This document shows, piece after piece, positions 33,352-41,665 of a stretch of DNA of 64,000 nt (the first letter of the stretch is position 1; every line of letters begins with the position of its first letter). A program made the position numbers and the translations under genes. Source of the stretch: Planctomycetaceae bacterium. Its GTDB lineage: Bacteria; Planctomycetota; PLA2. The notes under the pieces are model-generated. The model was not told where the DNA came from. It searched no databases and saw only the letters and a list, made by a program, of their open reading frames with translations. The stretch spans positions 31,528 through 95,527 of the forward strand of contig WYBS01000088.1 in NCBI GenBank assembly GCA_011525755.1. Direction: 5' to 3'.

Positions 33352-33930
33352 TCACGACCGGCCCTCCGCGATCGAGGCGCCGCGGCGGCGGTAGCGGCGC
33401 TTGCACTCCCGGCAGCGGAGGCCCGCGTCCAGCACGGCGCCGCACCGGCAGGCCCAGCCCCGCGGGCGCGCCGGGACGCCGAAGACGAGCGAGTGCTCGG
33501 GCACGTCGGCGGTGACGACGCTCCCCGCGCCGACGACCGCGTAACGGCCGATCGTCACTCCGCACACGATCGTCGCGTTGGCCCCGATCGTCGCGCCGTC
33601 CCGGACGACGGTCGGCGCGTAGGCCGATTTGCGCTCGACCTCCGCGCGCGGCGTCTTCACGTTCGTGAAGACGGCGGAAGGCCCGACGAAACAGCGCCGC
33701 CCGATCCGCACGCCCTCGTAGACCGAGACGTTGTTCTGGATCTTCGTGCCCTCGCCGATCGAGACGGCGCGTCCGACGAAGACGTTCTGGCCGAGGATGC
33801 AGCGCGCCCCGACCCGGGCCTCGGGCATCACGTGGCAGAAGTGCCAGATCCGCGCCCCGGCGCCGAGCCGCGCGCCTTCGTCGATCACGGCGGTGGGATG
33901 CACCGAAGCGGAGCGGATCTTCGACGCCAT
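33352..33930 (-). CDS. Sugar N-acetyltransferase, hexapeptide-repeat (WlbB/WbpD-like)
   Basis: 192 aa from the ATG at 33930. Left-handed beta-helix hexapeptide repeats run from about residue 9 to 160. Signature stretches (HPTAVIDEGARLGAGARIWHF, LGQNVFVG, KIQNNVSVYEGV, CGVTIGRYAVVGAGSVV) closely resemble WbpD/WlbB, which N-acetylates the 3-amino group of UDP-2-acetamido-3-amino-glucuronate. The tail adds a Cys pair motif (CRCGAVL ... CREC), probably a zinc knuckle. It makes a nucleotide sugar for surface glycan. The nearby glycosyltransferase clusters could use it, though the rest of the pathway is not in the window. Confidence 0.88.
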   Translation of the reverse strand: MASKIRSASVHPTAVIDEGARLGAGARIWHFCHVMPEARVGARCILGQNVFVGRAVSIGEGTKIQNNVSVYEGVRIGRRCFVGPSAVFTNVKTPRAEVERKSAYAPTVVRDGATIGANATIVCGVTIGRYAVVGAGSVVTADVPEHSLVFGVPARPRGWACRCGAVLDAGLRCRECKRRYRRRGASIAEGRS

Positions 33931-34102
33931 CGGGGGATTCAAACCGCCGCTCGTCGCGGCGTCAATTCGCGGAGCCCGGAGGGCGAAGGACGCCCCAGGC
34001 CGCCGGACGGGCATCCGCCGCCGGGCCTCCGGCAGATGCCCGACCGACAGACGCTACCTCGCTTGCCCACGCCGCTCCACGCGCCGAGCCTCGTCGAGTG
34101 CC

Positions 34103-34594
34103 CTAGAACGGAATGTCCTCGAAGTCGTAGTCCTCGCCGCCGCCCTCGGCCACCTGGCCGGCCTCGGCGGGCGAAGCGGGCTTCCCGCCGCGGCCGCCCT
34201 GCGGCGCCCGCTCGGGCCTCGGCGCGCGCTCGCCGCCGGAACGCTCGCCCGAGCGCTCGCCGCCGCCGCCGAGGAACTGGAAGTTCTCCATGACGACCCG
34301 GAGCTTGGTCCGCTTCTGGCCGTCCTTCCCCTCCCAGCTGTCGAGGCGCAGCCGGCCCTCGATGAAGACCGGGCGGCCCTTGCTCATGTACTTGCTGAAG
34401 GTCTCCGCCTGGGGCCCCCACCCCTCGACATCCACGAAGGTGGTCTCCTCGACCATCTCCTGCGTGTTCTTGTTCCGGTACTTGCGGTTCACCGCGAGGC
34501 CGATGTTCACGACCGCCTGCCCGGACTGGAGGTACTTCAGCTCCGGATCGCGGGTGAGGTTGCCCATGAGGAGGACCTTGTTGAGATTCGCCAT
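34103..34594 (-). CDS. ssb: Single-stranded DNA-binding protein
   Basis: 163 aa. The OB-fold (residues 1-108) begins ANLNKVLLMGNLTRDPELKYL and has the usual aromatic residues. The flexible Gly/Arg-rich linker (about 110-150) ends in the acidic tip DYDFEDIPF that docks repair and replication proteins, including PriA. It is transcribed alone, with AAGAAGAAG as ribosome site and a candidate TAGAGT -10 farther up. A second SSB for transformation is common in competent bacteria; no other copy lies here. Confidence 0.97.
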   Translation of the reverse strand: MANLNKVLLMGNLTRDPELKYLQSGQAVVNIGLAVNRKYRNKNTQEMVEETTFVDVEGWGPQAETFSKYMSKGRPVFIEGRLRLDSWEGKDGQKRTKLRVVMENFQFLGGGGERSGERSGGERAPRPERAPQGGRGGKPASPAEAGQVAEGGGEDYDFEDIPF

Positions 34595-34740
34595 GCTTCT
34601 TCTTCTCCGTTCGCGAGTTTGACTCTACCCGAACCCACCCCTAGAATCCGGCCGTATCGGGGACCGGAGGCCGTTCCCCCGCGGGGCCCACGGGATGCGC
34701 TGGCCCGGATGCGGGGGGATCCTCGGGTTCCGTGTGCAAG

Positions 34741-35094
34741 ATGACGACCGTCGAGAGGCGCCGCCAACCCCGGGTCACCGCGGACCTTCCGCTGCGGCTC
34801 ACCTTCAAGGACCGGACGGTCGAGACCCGTATCCAGGACCTGAGCGGGTCGGGCATCCGGTTCAAGGCGCCCGCCGCGCTGCCCCTCCTGAGCCGCGTGC
34901 AGATCGCCCTCGAGCTCCCGGATGTCACCGCCGGCCAGCCGCCCGCATCCATCGCCATCACGGGCGTGGTCGTGCGCTGCCGCGAGGGCGAAGCCTCGGA
35001 GGAGGCCCGGTACGACACCGCGATCTTCTTCGAGGACCTCTCCGAGATCGCGCGGGCGCGGCTCGCCCGGTTCGTGTCGAGCCGGCTCGCGTGA
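34741..35094 (+). CDS. PilZ-domain protein
   Basis: 117 aa if ATG 34741 is used, 120 aa with the GTG at 34732; the choice is uncertain because no ribosome site stands out. A single PilZ domain is present. The basic start TTVERRRQPRVTADLPL carries the RxxxR loop, and DLSGSGIRFKA provides the DxSxxG part of the cyclic di-GMP site. It is probably a c-di-GMP receptor for motility or secretion control. It is near but not within the pilus locus, and the pilus is a plausible target. It lies alone on the plus strand before the STN-like pair. Confidence 0.88.
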   Translation: MTTVERRRQPRVTADLPLRLTFKDRTVETRIQDLSGSGIRFKAPAALPLLSRVQIALELPDVTAGQPPASIAITGVVVRCREGEASEEARYDTAIFFEDLSEIARARLARFVSSRLA

Positions 35095-35301
35095 GGCTTT
35101 GGCCCCGGACGGCCGGGCCCGCTCGTGGACGAGGAGCAGGGTTTCCACATCCCTATCGTCGGGAGGCGGTGTCACTTCGCCCCCTCCCCCGCGCCCCCTC
35201 CCGCCGCCCGGGAGGCGGCTTCCCGCGAAATCCGTAACATTTTCGGCGAACCCCGACGTCCGGGGCGCGTCTGGTTCTAATAGGGGGGGAAAGGAGGGTC
35301 C
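35095..35301. other. Non-coding spacer before the STN-like pair
   Basis: 207 bp. It contains C-rich runs (CCCCCTCCCCCGCGCCCCC near 35180) and a candidate TAATAG -10 at 35278. An AAGGAGGG ribosome site (35291-35298) serves the downstream TTG start. No gene seen. Confidence 0.5.
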
Positions 35302-36039
35302 TTGAAGAAGCCGATCGCGCTCCTTCTCGTCGCGGCAGCCTTCCTCGGCGGACTGGTCCGGGGGCAGGACTCCGGAGGCGAGGGAAGCCTCGAGGACGCG
35401 GCCCTCCAGGATCTCGCGGATCGGCTCACGAAGGTGCGCCGCGAGATCAAGATCATCGACTTCGACGAGTCGCTCGGGCTCGTCCCCGGTCTCGTCGCGC
35501 GCGAGCGCGAGTACCAGGCGCTCCTCACGGAGGCGCGGGGCGCGAAGGAGAGGAAGCCGCTGCTCGCGAAGGCGCGCGATCTGAAGCTCGCGCAGCTCGA
35601 GGATGCGAACAGGATCCTGAAGCTCCACCGCGGCAAGCACGTCGGCCAGGCCGAGGAGCAGGTGTGGGAGCGGCTCGCGAACGCCCGCTTCCGCGGAATC
35701 CACTTCCGCGAGGAGTGGCTCGTGAACATCCTCGACATGCTCGAGGACGAGGTCCGCATCAACGTCGAGGTGGACGCGCGCGTGTACAAGTACGACACCG
35801 TCACCTTCGACTTCGACCGAACCTCCGCGCGCGCGATGCTCCAGATGATGGCGGACAACCTGCTCTTCAAGTGGGTCGTGCGCGGCGACACGCTCTACGT
35901 CTACAAGGAGAGGAACGAGATCCTCTTCGGCGGGGAGTGGATCCGGCGGAAGAAGGCGGCGTGGAAGGCGCGCCAGGACGCGCTCGAGGAAGCCCGCAAG
36001 GAGGCGGAGCGGAGGGCGCTCGAGGAGGACGGAAGATGA
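35302..36039 (+). CDS. Secreted protein with secretin-N/STN-like domain, copy 1
   Basis: 245 aa, TTG start chosen because AAGGAGGG lies 3-10 nt before it and a signal peptide (residues 1-21) begins there. Residues about 25-120 are charged and helical. Residues about 130-205 form a small alpha/beta domain (HFREEWLVNILDMLEDEVRINVEVDARV ... TVTFDFDRTSARAMLQMMADNLLFKWVVRGDTLYVYKE). It reads like the STN/secretin N0 fold found at the start of TonB receptors and secretins. The tail is Lys/Arg/Glu-rich coiled coil. Function unknown. It overlaps the paralogous second gene by 4 nt. Confidence 0.8.
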   Translation: MKKPIALLLVAAAFLGGLVRGQDSGGEGSLEDAALQDLADRLTKVRREIKIIDFDESLGLVPGLVAREREYQALLTEARGAKERKPLLAKARDLKLAQLEDANRILKLHRGKHVGQAEEQVWERLANARFRGIHFREEWLVNILDMLEDEVRINVEVDARVYKYDTVTFDFDRTSARAMLQMMADNLLFKWVVRGDTLYVYKERNEILFGGEWIRRKKAAWKARQDALEEARKEAERRALEEDGR

Positions 36040-36674
36040 GGCGGCTCCTCCTCCCCGCGGCTCTCGCGGTCTCGTTCCTCGCCGGCCTGCGCCTCGCGCG
36101 CGGCGAGGGCGACGACACCGCGATCAAGGAGCTCGTCGAGCACGAGGAGCTGCTCCTGCAGGACATGAAGAAGATCGAGCAGGCGTGCAGCGACGTGATC
36201 GAGATCCGCAAGATGCGCGAGAGCGGCCAGTTCGTCCTCAACGCCGAGGAGAAGAAGATGGAGCGGCAGGGCCGCGAGGACTTCCACGTCTTCATGGAGC
36301 GGTTCCGGAACGACACGCTGGAGGTGCTCGCGATCCTCGACGCGGCGGTCGAGGGGAAGAGCACGGTCGATCCGCTGCGGCGCGTCTACGGGAAGGCGCT
36401 CGACCAGCTCGTGACGGTCGCGTGGAACGAGGAGGAACTCGACCTCCTCCTCGGCGAGATCTCGGAGACCTACGGCGTGCCCATCCACATGAGCGGCGAG
36501 ATGGACCGGCGGAGGACGATGTCCCTCAACGGCGAGATGTCCCTGCTGTCGGTGCTCCTGCAGATCGAGAACGTCTTCGACGGGAAGTTCGTGGTCAGGG
36601 ACGGCCACCTGTGGCTCGTCCTCGTGCCTCCCGAGGAGGAGGGTGCGGGGGGGGCCGGGGGGACGGCCAAGTAG
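36036..36674 (+). CDS. Secreted protein with secretin-N/STN-like domain, copy 2
   Basis: 212 aa, ATG overlapping the previous stop (ATGA). Signal peptide at 1-21, a helical charged middle (about 25-120), then the same STN-like domain (about 128-195: EEELDLLLGEISETYGVPIHMSGEMDRR ... VLLQIENVFDGKFVVRDGHLWLVL). Only the fold-level pattern is shared with copy 1, so they diverged long ago. A stand-alone STN-like domain could bind substrates or secretins in the periplasm. The Gly-rich C-terminus (EEGAGGAGG) is encoded by a G-rich mini-motif. The pair has no other operon partner. Confidence 0.75.
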   Translation: MRRLLLPAALAVSFLAGLRLARGEGDDTAIKELVEHEELLLQDMKKIEQACSDVIEIRKMRESGQFVLNAEEKKMERQGREDFHVFMERFRNDTLEVLAILDAAVEGKSTVDPLRRVYGKALDQLVTVAWNEEELDLLLGEISETYGVPIHMSGEMDRRRTMSLNGEMSLLSVLLQIENVFDGKFVVRDGHLWLVLVPPEEEGAGGAGGTAK

Positions 36675-36725
36675 CCGTGCCCCCGCCACGCCGACGCGCC
36701 GGGGGCCGCGGGACCCACCCCACAC

Positions 36726-36741
36726 GCGGAACGAGTTCCGC
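36726..36741. terminator. Hairpin in the 136-bp convergent spacer 36675-36810
   Basis: GCGGAAC-GA-GTTCCGC is a perfect 7-bp stem between the STN-like copy 2 and the convergent glycosyltransferase. No T-run follows. It is a tentative bidirectional terminator, and no gene is seen in the spacer. Confidence 0.4.
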
Positions 36742-36810
36742 ACCTGCGCCAACCCAAACCCGTTCCAGCCATGGAGTTGCGTCCGCCGCGCAGGTTAACC
36801 GTTGACCTAC

Positions 36811-37920
36811 CTACCGCCGGATGCCGAGGACGCTCAGGATCACGGAGGAGGCGATCACCTGCGCGCCGAGCGCGAGGAAGGTGATCGCCGATGCGATCCG
36901 GCCCGGATCGGCCGGCACCCCTTCGCGCCAGGCCGCCACGAGCGGCACGCCCGTGACCGCCCCCACCGCGACGAGACCGAGCCCGAGGAGCAGCCCCGCC
37001 TCGAGCCCCACGTGCCGGAAGAGCCGGTCGAGGTAGGGCCGCCGGTAGAACCCCTCGACGTGGTACCAGGTCTTCGCGATGAGCCCCACCTGGACGAGCT
37101 GCGCGCCGAGCATCACGAACGCCGCGCCGGCGAACGGCCGGGCCCAGCCGAGCCCCTCGCGGCCGAGGAGCGACGGCCCCTCGAGGAACGCGCCGAAGAG
37201 GAGGAACGCGGCGCCGGGCGCCAGCAGCACGATGTTCGGCGCGAAGAGCAGGATGAACCGCAGGTGGCGCCATCCGTCCCGCCACGGCCGCAGGTGCGGC
37301 GGCCGGCCGCGGCGGTCGCGCCGGAAGTCCACCGGCACCTCGGCGATCCGGAGCCCCGCGAGCGCCGCCTTGATCACCATCTCCGACGCGAACTCCATCC
37401 CGCCCGCGCGGAGGTCGAGCCGCCCCACCGCCTCGCGGCGCAGCGCGCGCTGGCCGCAGTTCACGTCGCTGATGCGCGTGCGGAAGAGGAGGTTCAGTAG
37501 CCCCGTCAATACCGGCGTGCCGAGGTAGCGGTTCAGCCGGGGCATCGCGCCCTTCTCGATCCGCCCGCGCAGCCGGGAGCCCATGACGAGGTCCGCTCCG
37601 GCGTCCGCGGCGGCCACCAGCGCGGCGAGGTCGTCGAACCGGTAGGACCCGTCCGCGTCGCCGACGATGACGACGTCGCCGGTCGCCTCGCGGATGCCGC
37701 GCCAGAGCGCGGCCCCGTAGCCCTTGCGGCGCTCGACGACGACGCTTGCGCCGGCGGCCCCCGCAGCCCCCACCGATCCGTCGCGCGAGCCGTTGTCGAC
37801 GACGAGGACCTCCGGCGCGGCGCCGAGCGCGAGGATCCCCCTCAGCGCCTCCTCCACGCAGGCGCCGACGGACTTCTCCTCGTCGAGGCAGGGGAGGACG
37901 ACCGAGATCCGCCGCGGCAA
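36811..37920 (-). CDS. Family 2 glycosyltransferase with C-terminal membrane helices
   Basis: 369 aa, TTG start at 37920. GT-A domain (1-215) with VDNGSRDGS and GDADGSYRFDD, the sugar-nucleotide and metal sites, and the acceptor loop DVNCGQRALRR. Four hydrophobic helices follow from about 225 to 360. The type is a polyprenyl-phosphate or lipid-linked sugar transferase of the DPM1/YkoT kind. A TAGACT box lies 9 nt upstream of the start, so the message may be leaderless. It stands alone between the STN-like pair and a small 65-aa gene. Sugar and acceptor unknown. Confidence 0.88.
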   Translation of the reverse strand: MPRRISVVLPCLDEEKSVGACVEEALRGILALGAAPEVLVVDNGSRDGSVGAAGAAGASVVVERRKGYGAALWRGIREATGDVVIVGDADGSYRFDDLAALVAAADAGADLVMGSRLRGRIEKGAMPRLNRYLGTPVLTGLLNLLFRTRISDVNCGQRALRREAVGRLDLRAGGMEFASEMVIKAALAGLRIAEVPVDFRRDRRGRPPHLRPWRDGWRHLRFILLFAPNIVLLAPGAAFLLFGAFLEGPSLLGREGLGWARPFAGAAFVMLGAQLVQVGLIAKTWYHVEGFYRRPYLDRLFRHVGLEAGLLLGLGLVAVGAVTGVPLVAAWREGVPADPGRIASAITFLALGAQVIASSVILSVLGIRR

Positions 37921-37967
37921 GGCGCGGCGAGTCTACCTCTCTCCCCCGGATGGCGGGCGGGAATACC

Positions 37968-37996
37968 AGGCGTACGGAGCCTGGCTCCGTATGCCT
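37968..37996. terminator. 12-bp hairpin, member of a repeated 3'-end element (copy B)
   Basis: AGGCGTACGGAG (37968-37979), loop CCTGG, CTCCGTATGCCT (37985-37996): one G-T wobble, otherwise paired. It begins within the stop codon of the 65-aa minus-strand gene and shares its flanks with the hairpin after prfB (59287-59315). The pairing extends outward with ATAC/GTAT at its edges. Confidence 0.6.
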
Positions 37997-38192
37997 AGTA
38001 TCCGCGGTCGCCGGTGGCACGGGAGGCGAGCGAGGAGCGGCCGAGGCAGCGCGCGCTCTCGATCCGCCTGTCGAGCTCCTCGAGCAGGCCCGCGAGGCTG
38101 TCGATCTCCGCGTCCTGCATGCCGGTCACGAGGTGAGCGACCTCCTCGAGCGCCCGGCGGTATCCCTCGTGGTAGGCGGCATCCTGTGTCAT
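37995..38192 (-). CDS. Small helical protein of unknown function
   Basis: 65 aa, ATG at 38192 with AGGA 5 nt upstream. The sequence is acidic-helical (HEGYRRALEEVAHLVTGMQ, LAGLLEELDRRIES) with a basic tail. No family recognised. It lies between tRNA-Phe and a glycosyltransferase gene, on the same strand as both. Because the stop is immediately followed by a conserved hairpin, it is probably expressed. Coding status is moderately supported. Confidence 0.5.
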   Translation of the reverse strand: MTQDAAYHEGYRRALEEVAHLVTGMQDAEIDSLAGLLEELDRRIESARCLGRSSLASRATGDRGY

Positions 38193-38262
38193 GGCGTCCT
38201 AAGAGGATCGGCGGGAGGGGGCGCGATCCGCAGGGGGCCGCGAGGACGCGGCCCCCCGGGTC

Positions 38263-38338
38263 TGGTGGGGAGGGCCAGAGTTGAACTGGCGACACCACGA
38301 TTTTCAGTCGTGTGCTCTACCACCTGAGCTACCCCCCC
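38263..38338 (-). tRNA. tRNA-Phe (anticodon GAA)
   Basis: 76 nt including an encoded CCA end. Seven-bp acceptor stem (G-run paired with CCTCCCC, one G-T pair), D arm GCTC...GAGC, anticodon stem CACGA/TCGTG with loop CTGAAAA, T arm GCCAG/CTGGC with TTCAACT. The GAA anticodon reads UUC/UUU. It stands alone, 24 nt from the ribF stop. Confidence 0.97.
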
Positions 38339-38363
38339 AGCATGGCGGCGGACTACCGTAGCA

Positions 38364-39296
38364 TCAGATCTCGCCCCTTGCCACGGCTTGCGCGAGGGCC
38401 GAGAGATCGGCCTCGATCTGGGCCTTGAGCGCGGCCGGGCTCTCGAACTTCCGCTCCGCGCGCAGGAAGCGCACGGGCCGGATCTCGATCGCCTCCCCCG
38501 TGAAATCCCCCTGCCAGCCGGGCACGTGGACCTCGAGCACCCGGCCCCCGGAGCCCCCGAACGTCGGCCGCACGCCGAGGTTCATCACGGCGGGCGCCGT
38601 GTGCGCTCCGCGGAAGACGCGGACGAGGTAGACGCCGTCGGGCGGGAGGATCTGCCCCCCCGTGTCGATGTTCGCGGTCGGGGTCCCGAGGCCCGTCCCG
38701 CGGCCCGCGCCGTGCACGACATGCCCGCGGAGCGTCATCGGCCGGCCGAGGAGGTTCGCGGCGCGCTCGAGGTCGCCCTTCGAGACGGCCTCGCGAATCG
38801 CGCTCGACCCGATCTTCTTTCCCTCCCTGTCGAGCACAGGGCTCGCGACGCGCACGTCGATGCCGAGCGATCCCCCCTCCTCGCGCACGCGCGCGGCGTC
38901 GCCCGTGCGGTCCTTCCCGATCCTGCTGTCGAACCCGAGGAGGAGGCGACGGCACCCGAGGCGGCCGAGCACGACCTCCGAGAGGAACTCCCGAGGCCCG
39001 AGGTTCCGGATCGCGGCGAAGTCGAGCAGCACGGTCGCGTCGATGCCGTGCCGCTCGAGCTCGAGAAGGCGGTTCTCGAGCGAGAGCAGCGGCGCGACCT
39101 TCTCGTCGCGCAGCACCTCGAGCGGGTGGCGGGGAAACGTCATCACGACGCTCTCGCCGCCCGTGGCGCGCGCCCAAAGGGAGAGCTCGTAGAGGAGCTG
39201 CCGATGGCCGCGGTGGACGCCGTCGAAGACGCCGATCGTCGCGACCGGCTCGCGCAGGTCCCCCGGGCGGACGCGATCGAGGTCGAGGCGCCTCAC
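38364..39296 (-). CDS. ribF: Riboflavin kinase / FAD synthetase RibF
   Basis: 310 aa, GTG start overlapping the def stop by 4 nt. Residues 1-180 are the nucleotidyltransferase domain (IGVFDGVHRGHRQLL, LGFDSRIGKDRTGD, ISSTSIR-like IGSSAIREAVSKGD) that makes FAD. Residues about 185-310 are the flavokinase domain (GHVVHGAGRGTGLGTPTANI, GVRPTFGG, EVHVPGW) that phosphorylates riboflavin. Length fits the bifunctional enzyme. It is co-transcribed with def, an unusual but short two-gene operon. No FMN riboswitch is seen. Confidence 0.96.
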   Translation of the reverse strand: MRRLDLDRVRPGDLREPVATIGVFDGVHRGHRQLLYELSLWARATGGESVVMTFPRHPLEVLRDEKVAPLLSLENRLLELERHGIDATVLLDFAAIRNLGPREFLSEVVLGRLGCRRLLLGFDSRIGKDRTGDAARVREEGGSLGIDVRVASPVLDREGKKIGSSAIREAVSKGDLERAANLLGRPMTLRGHVVHGAGRGTGLGTPTANIDTGGQILPPDGVYLVRVFRGAHTAPAVMNLGVRPTFGGSGGRVLEVHVPGWQGDFTGEAIEIRPVRFLRAERKFESPAALKAQIEADLSALAQAVARGEI

Positions 39297-39793
39297 CGCG
39301 GGCTGAACTGCTCCTCGAGCGCCTTCAGGTCGTCCCGGATCGAGAGCCGGTCCGCCTCGCTCATGCGCTCGAAGAAGAGGACACCGTCGAGGTGGTCGCA
39401 CTCGTGCTGGATGATCCGGGCGAGGAGGCCGTGGAACTCCCCCTCCTGCGGCTTCCCTTCGAGGTCGGTCCACTTGAGGCGCACGCTCTCGGAGCGCCGG
39501 ATGTCCCTCCGCACGCCGGGGACGGAGAGGCAGCCCTCCTCCATCTGGGCGAACGGGCCGAAAGGCTCCACCTTCGGGTTCAGGCACACCATCGCGTCCT
39601 CGATCTCGCCCGTGTCGCTCGCGACGAAGAGCCTCACGCTCTCCCCCACCTGGGGCGCCGCGAGGCCCACGCCGCTCGCCTCCTTCATGGTCTTGAGCAT
39701 CTCGTCGACGAGCTCCCGGAGGCCCTTCGCGCGCGGGTCAGCGTCCCGGGCCCGCTTCCGGAGCACGGGGTCGGGGTAGAAGAGGATTCGCAT
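39293..39793 (-). CDS. def: Peptide deformylase
   Basis: 166 aa from the ATG at 39793. The three metal-site motifs are present: GVGLAAPQVG (residues 42-51), EGCLSVPG (about 88-95) and QHECDHLDG (about 131-139), with the Cys and two His that hold Fe2+/Zn2+. It removes the formyl group from new proteins in the cytoplasm. The TAGACT box 11 nt before the start may be its promoter. It is coupled to ribF. Type I by motif spacing. Confidence 0.97.
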   Translation of the reverse strand: MRILFYPDPVLRKRARDADPRAKGLRELVDEMLKTMKEASGVGLAAPQVGESVRLFVASDTGEIEDAMVCLNPKVEPFGPFAQMEEGCLSVPGVRRDIRRSESVRLKWTDLEGKPQEGEFHGLLARIIQHECDHLDGVLFFERMSEADRLSIRDDLKALEEQFSPR

Positions 39794-39916
39794 TCGACCC
39801 CCTAAGTCTAGCGGCTCGGTGAAGGCCGGCGTCCCGCCCCTCCCCCCGCGCCCCCCTCCCCGGGAACCCCATTTGACGGGGCGGATTCCCCGGGCTACAA
39901 GTTGGAGCTCCCGCCC

Positions 39917-41287
39917 ATGAACATCGCCAAGCTGATCGAGAAGGGCGAAGACGCCCTCAAGAAGAAGAGCTTCGACTACGCGATCGAGATCCTCCTGCAG
40001 GCGGTCTCCTTCGCCCCGAACAGCCGCGAGGCGCGCGAGCTGCTCCGGAAGGCTGAGCTCAAGAAGTACGAGCACAGCTACCCGGGCAAGGGGGTGGTCG
40101 CCGTCTTCGGCTTCCCGGCGCGCCTCGGGATGTTCGTTGCGGGGCTCGGGAAGAAGGGGAACCCCGAGGCCTACATGATGGCCTGCGAGAAGTTCCTCAC
40201 GAAGGACCCGAAGAACAGGGCCGTCAACATCGCGCTCGGGGACGCGGCCGCGTCCGCCGGCCACCTCCAGGCGGCGATCTTCGCCTACGAGACCGCGGCG
40301 GAGCACCACGCGGCCGACACGAGCGTCCTGAAGAAGCTCGGCAACCTGCTCTGGAAGGCGGGGGAGATCCGGAAGGCGCACGAGGTCTTCGACCGCGCCG
40401 TGAAGCTCAACCCGCACGACCAGGACGCTGTGAAGGCGCGCAAGAACCTCGCCGCCGAGGCGTCGCTCAAGGAGACCGGGTTCGAGACCGCGCGCTCCTC
40501 GCGCGACCTCGTGAAGGACAAGGACGCGCTCGGGAAGATCGAGCAGGACGCGCGCCTGCACCGGACCGACGAGGACCTCGAGACGAGGAAGCGCGACATC
40601 GAGGCGCGCCTCGCGAAGGGCGAGACGGCCGAGCTCTTCCTCGAGCTCGCGCAGGCGTGCAAGAAGATGAAGCGGTGGGACGATGCGTTCGCCGCCGCCG
40701 ACAAGGCGATCGCGAAGGAGCCCCAGAACCTCGTGTACCAGTTCGCGAAGGGCGACCTCGAGATCGACCGGCTGGAGGAGCGGCGCATGGACCTCCTGCG
40801 CGACGGGAAGAAGGAGGAGGCGAAGCGCACGGAAGCGGAGCTCCTGACGGTGCGCACGACGCACCTCCGCGAGCGGGTGAGGGCCTACCCGACCGACCTG
40901 AACCTCCGCTTCAAGCTCGGCGACCTCCTCTTCGAGCAGGGCCAGGTCGACGGGGCGATCACCGAGTTCCAGCAGACGGTCCGCGACCCGAAGTTCCGGA
41001 GCGAGTCCCACCTGCGCCTCGGGCGCTCCTTCAAGGCGAAGGGGCAGCACGACCTCGCGCTACGCCAGCTGGAGCAGGCCATGGAAGGCCAGAGCGGCAT
41101 GTCGGAGCGGGTGAAGGAGATCCTCTACGAGAAGGGCGATACCCTCGAGCGGATGGGCCGCCCGGCCGACGCCAAGGCCGAATTCGGCCGGATCTACGAG
41201 TTCGACATCGGTTTCAAGGACGTGGGCGAGCGGCTCCGCAAGCTGGAAGGCGGCGAAAGCCGGAGTACACTCTCGCTCGAAAGCTGA
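39917..41287 (+). CDS. Cytoplasmic TPR-repeat protein
   Basis: 456 aa; ATG 39917 has GGAG 9 nt upstream, so it is preferred over the TTG at 39902. There is no signal peptide. Residues 1-60 hold the first TPR pair (KGEDALKKKSFDYAIEILLQAV), a hydrophobic patch follows (VVAVFGFPARLGMF, about 62-80), and further TPR units extend to about 440 (AIFAYETAAEHH, AHEVFDRAVKLNPHD, QFAKGDLEIDRLEERRMD). The long Lys/Glu-rich helices suggest a scaffold. It is 18 nt ahead of rpsT and probably co-transcribed, which hints at a translation-linked role but does not show it. Confidence 0.85.
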   Translation: MNIAKLIEKGEDALKKKSFDYAIEILLQAVSFAPNSREARELLRKAELKKYEHSYPGKGVVAVFGFPARLGMFVAGLGKKGNPEAYMMACEKFLTKDPKNRAVNIALGDAAASAGHLQAAIFAYETAAEHHAADTSVLKKLGNLLWKAGEIRKAHEVFDRAVKLNPHDQDAVKARKNLAAEASLKETGFETARSSRDLVKDKDALGKIEQDARLHRTDEDLETRKRDIEARLAKGETAELFLELAQACKKMKRWDDAFAAADKAIAKEPQNLVYQFAKGDLEIDRLEERRMDLLRDGKKEEAKRTEAELLTVRTTHLRERVRAYPTDLNLRFKLGDLLFEQGQVDGAITEFQQTVRDPKFRSESHLRLGRSFKAKGQHDLALRQLEQAMEGQSGMSERVKEILYEKGDTLERMGRPADAKAEFGRIYEFDIGFKDVGERLRKLEGGESRSTLSLES

Positions 41288-41305
41288 CCCCCCCAAGGAC
41301 CCCCC

Positions 41306-41581
41306 ATGGCCCATTCCCGTACCGCGAAGAAGAACATCCGCAAGAACGAGGCGCGCCGCGAGCGCAACCGGGCGGCGATCGCCGCCATGCGTTCGCAGGT
41401 GAAGCGTGTGCGCGCCGCCGTCGCCGCCGGCGACCGCGCGTCCGCCGCCCGCGAGTTCGCGAAGGCGCAGCAGCTCGCCGACAAGGCCGCGAAGCGGAAC
41501 CGCGTGCACAAGAACGCGGCGTCGCGGATCAAGAGCCGCCTCGCCGCCGCGGTCAACAGCCTCGCCGCCGCGGGCAAGTAG
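41306..41581 (+). CDS. rpsT: Ribosomal protein S20
   Basis: 91 aa, typical length. Basic helical bundle with the N-terminal AHSRTAKKNIRKNEARRERN and the helix SRIKSRLAAAVNSLAAAGK. It binds 16S rRNA in the small subunit. AAGGA lies 6 nt before the ATG. It follows the TPR gene by 18 nt. A G-rich mini-motif lies in the 84-bp spacer after it. Confidence 0.98.
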   Translation: MAHSRTAKKNIRKNEARRERNRAAIAAMRSQVKRVRAAVAAGDRASAAREFAKAQQLADKAAKRNRVHKNAASRIKSRLAAAVNSLAAAGK

Positions 41582-41614
41582 CCCGATCGGCGCCCGCCTT
41601 GAGGGCGAGGCCGA

Positions 41615-41629
41615 GGGGGTCCGGGGGCC
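41615..41629 (+). repeat. G-rich mini-motif GGGGGTCCGGGGGCC
   Basis: Identical in its 15 nt to the copy at 2712-2726. It lies between rpsT and the convergent Rossmann-protein gene, a candidate transcription stop or binding site. Confidence 0.5.
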
Positions 41630-41665
41630 GCCCGCCTTCGCCGCTGCGGGTCGGCGAGGCCCGGA

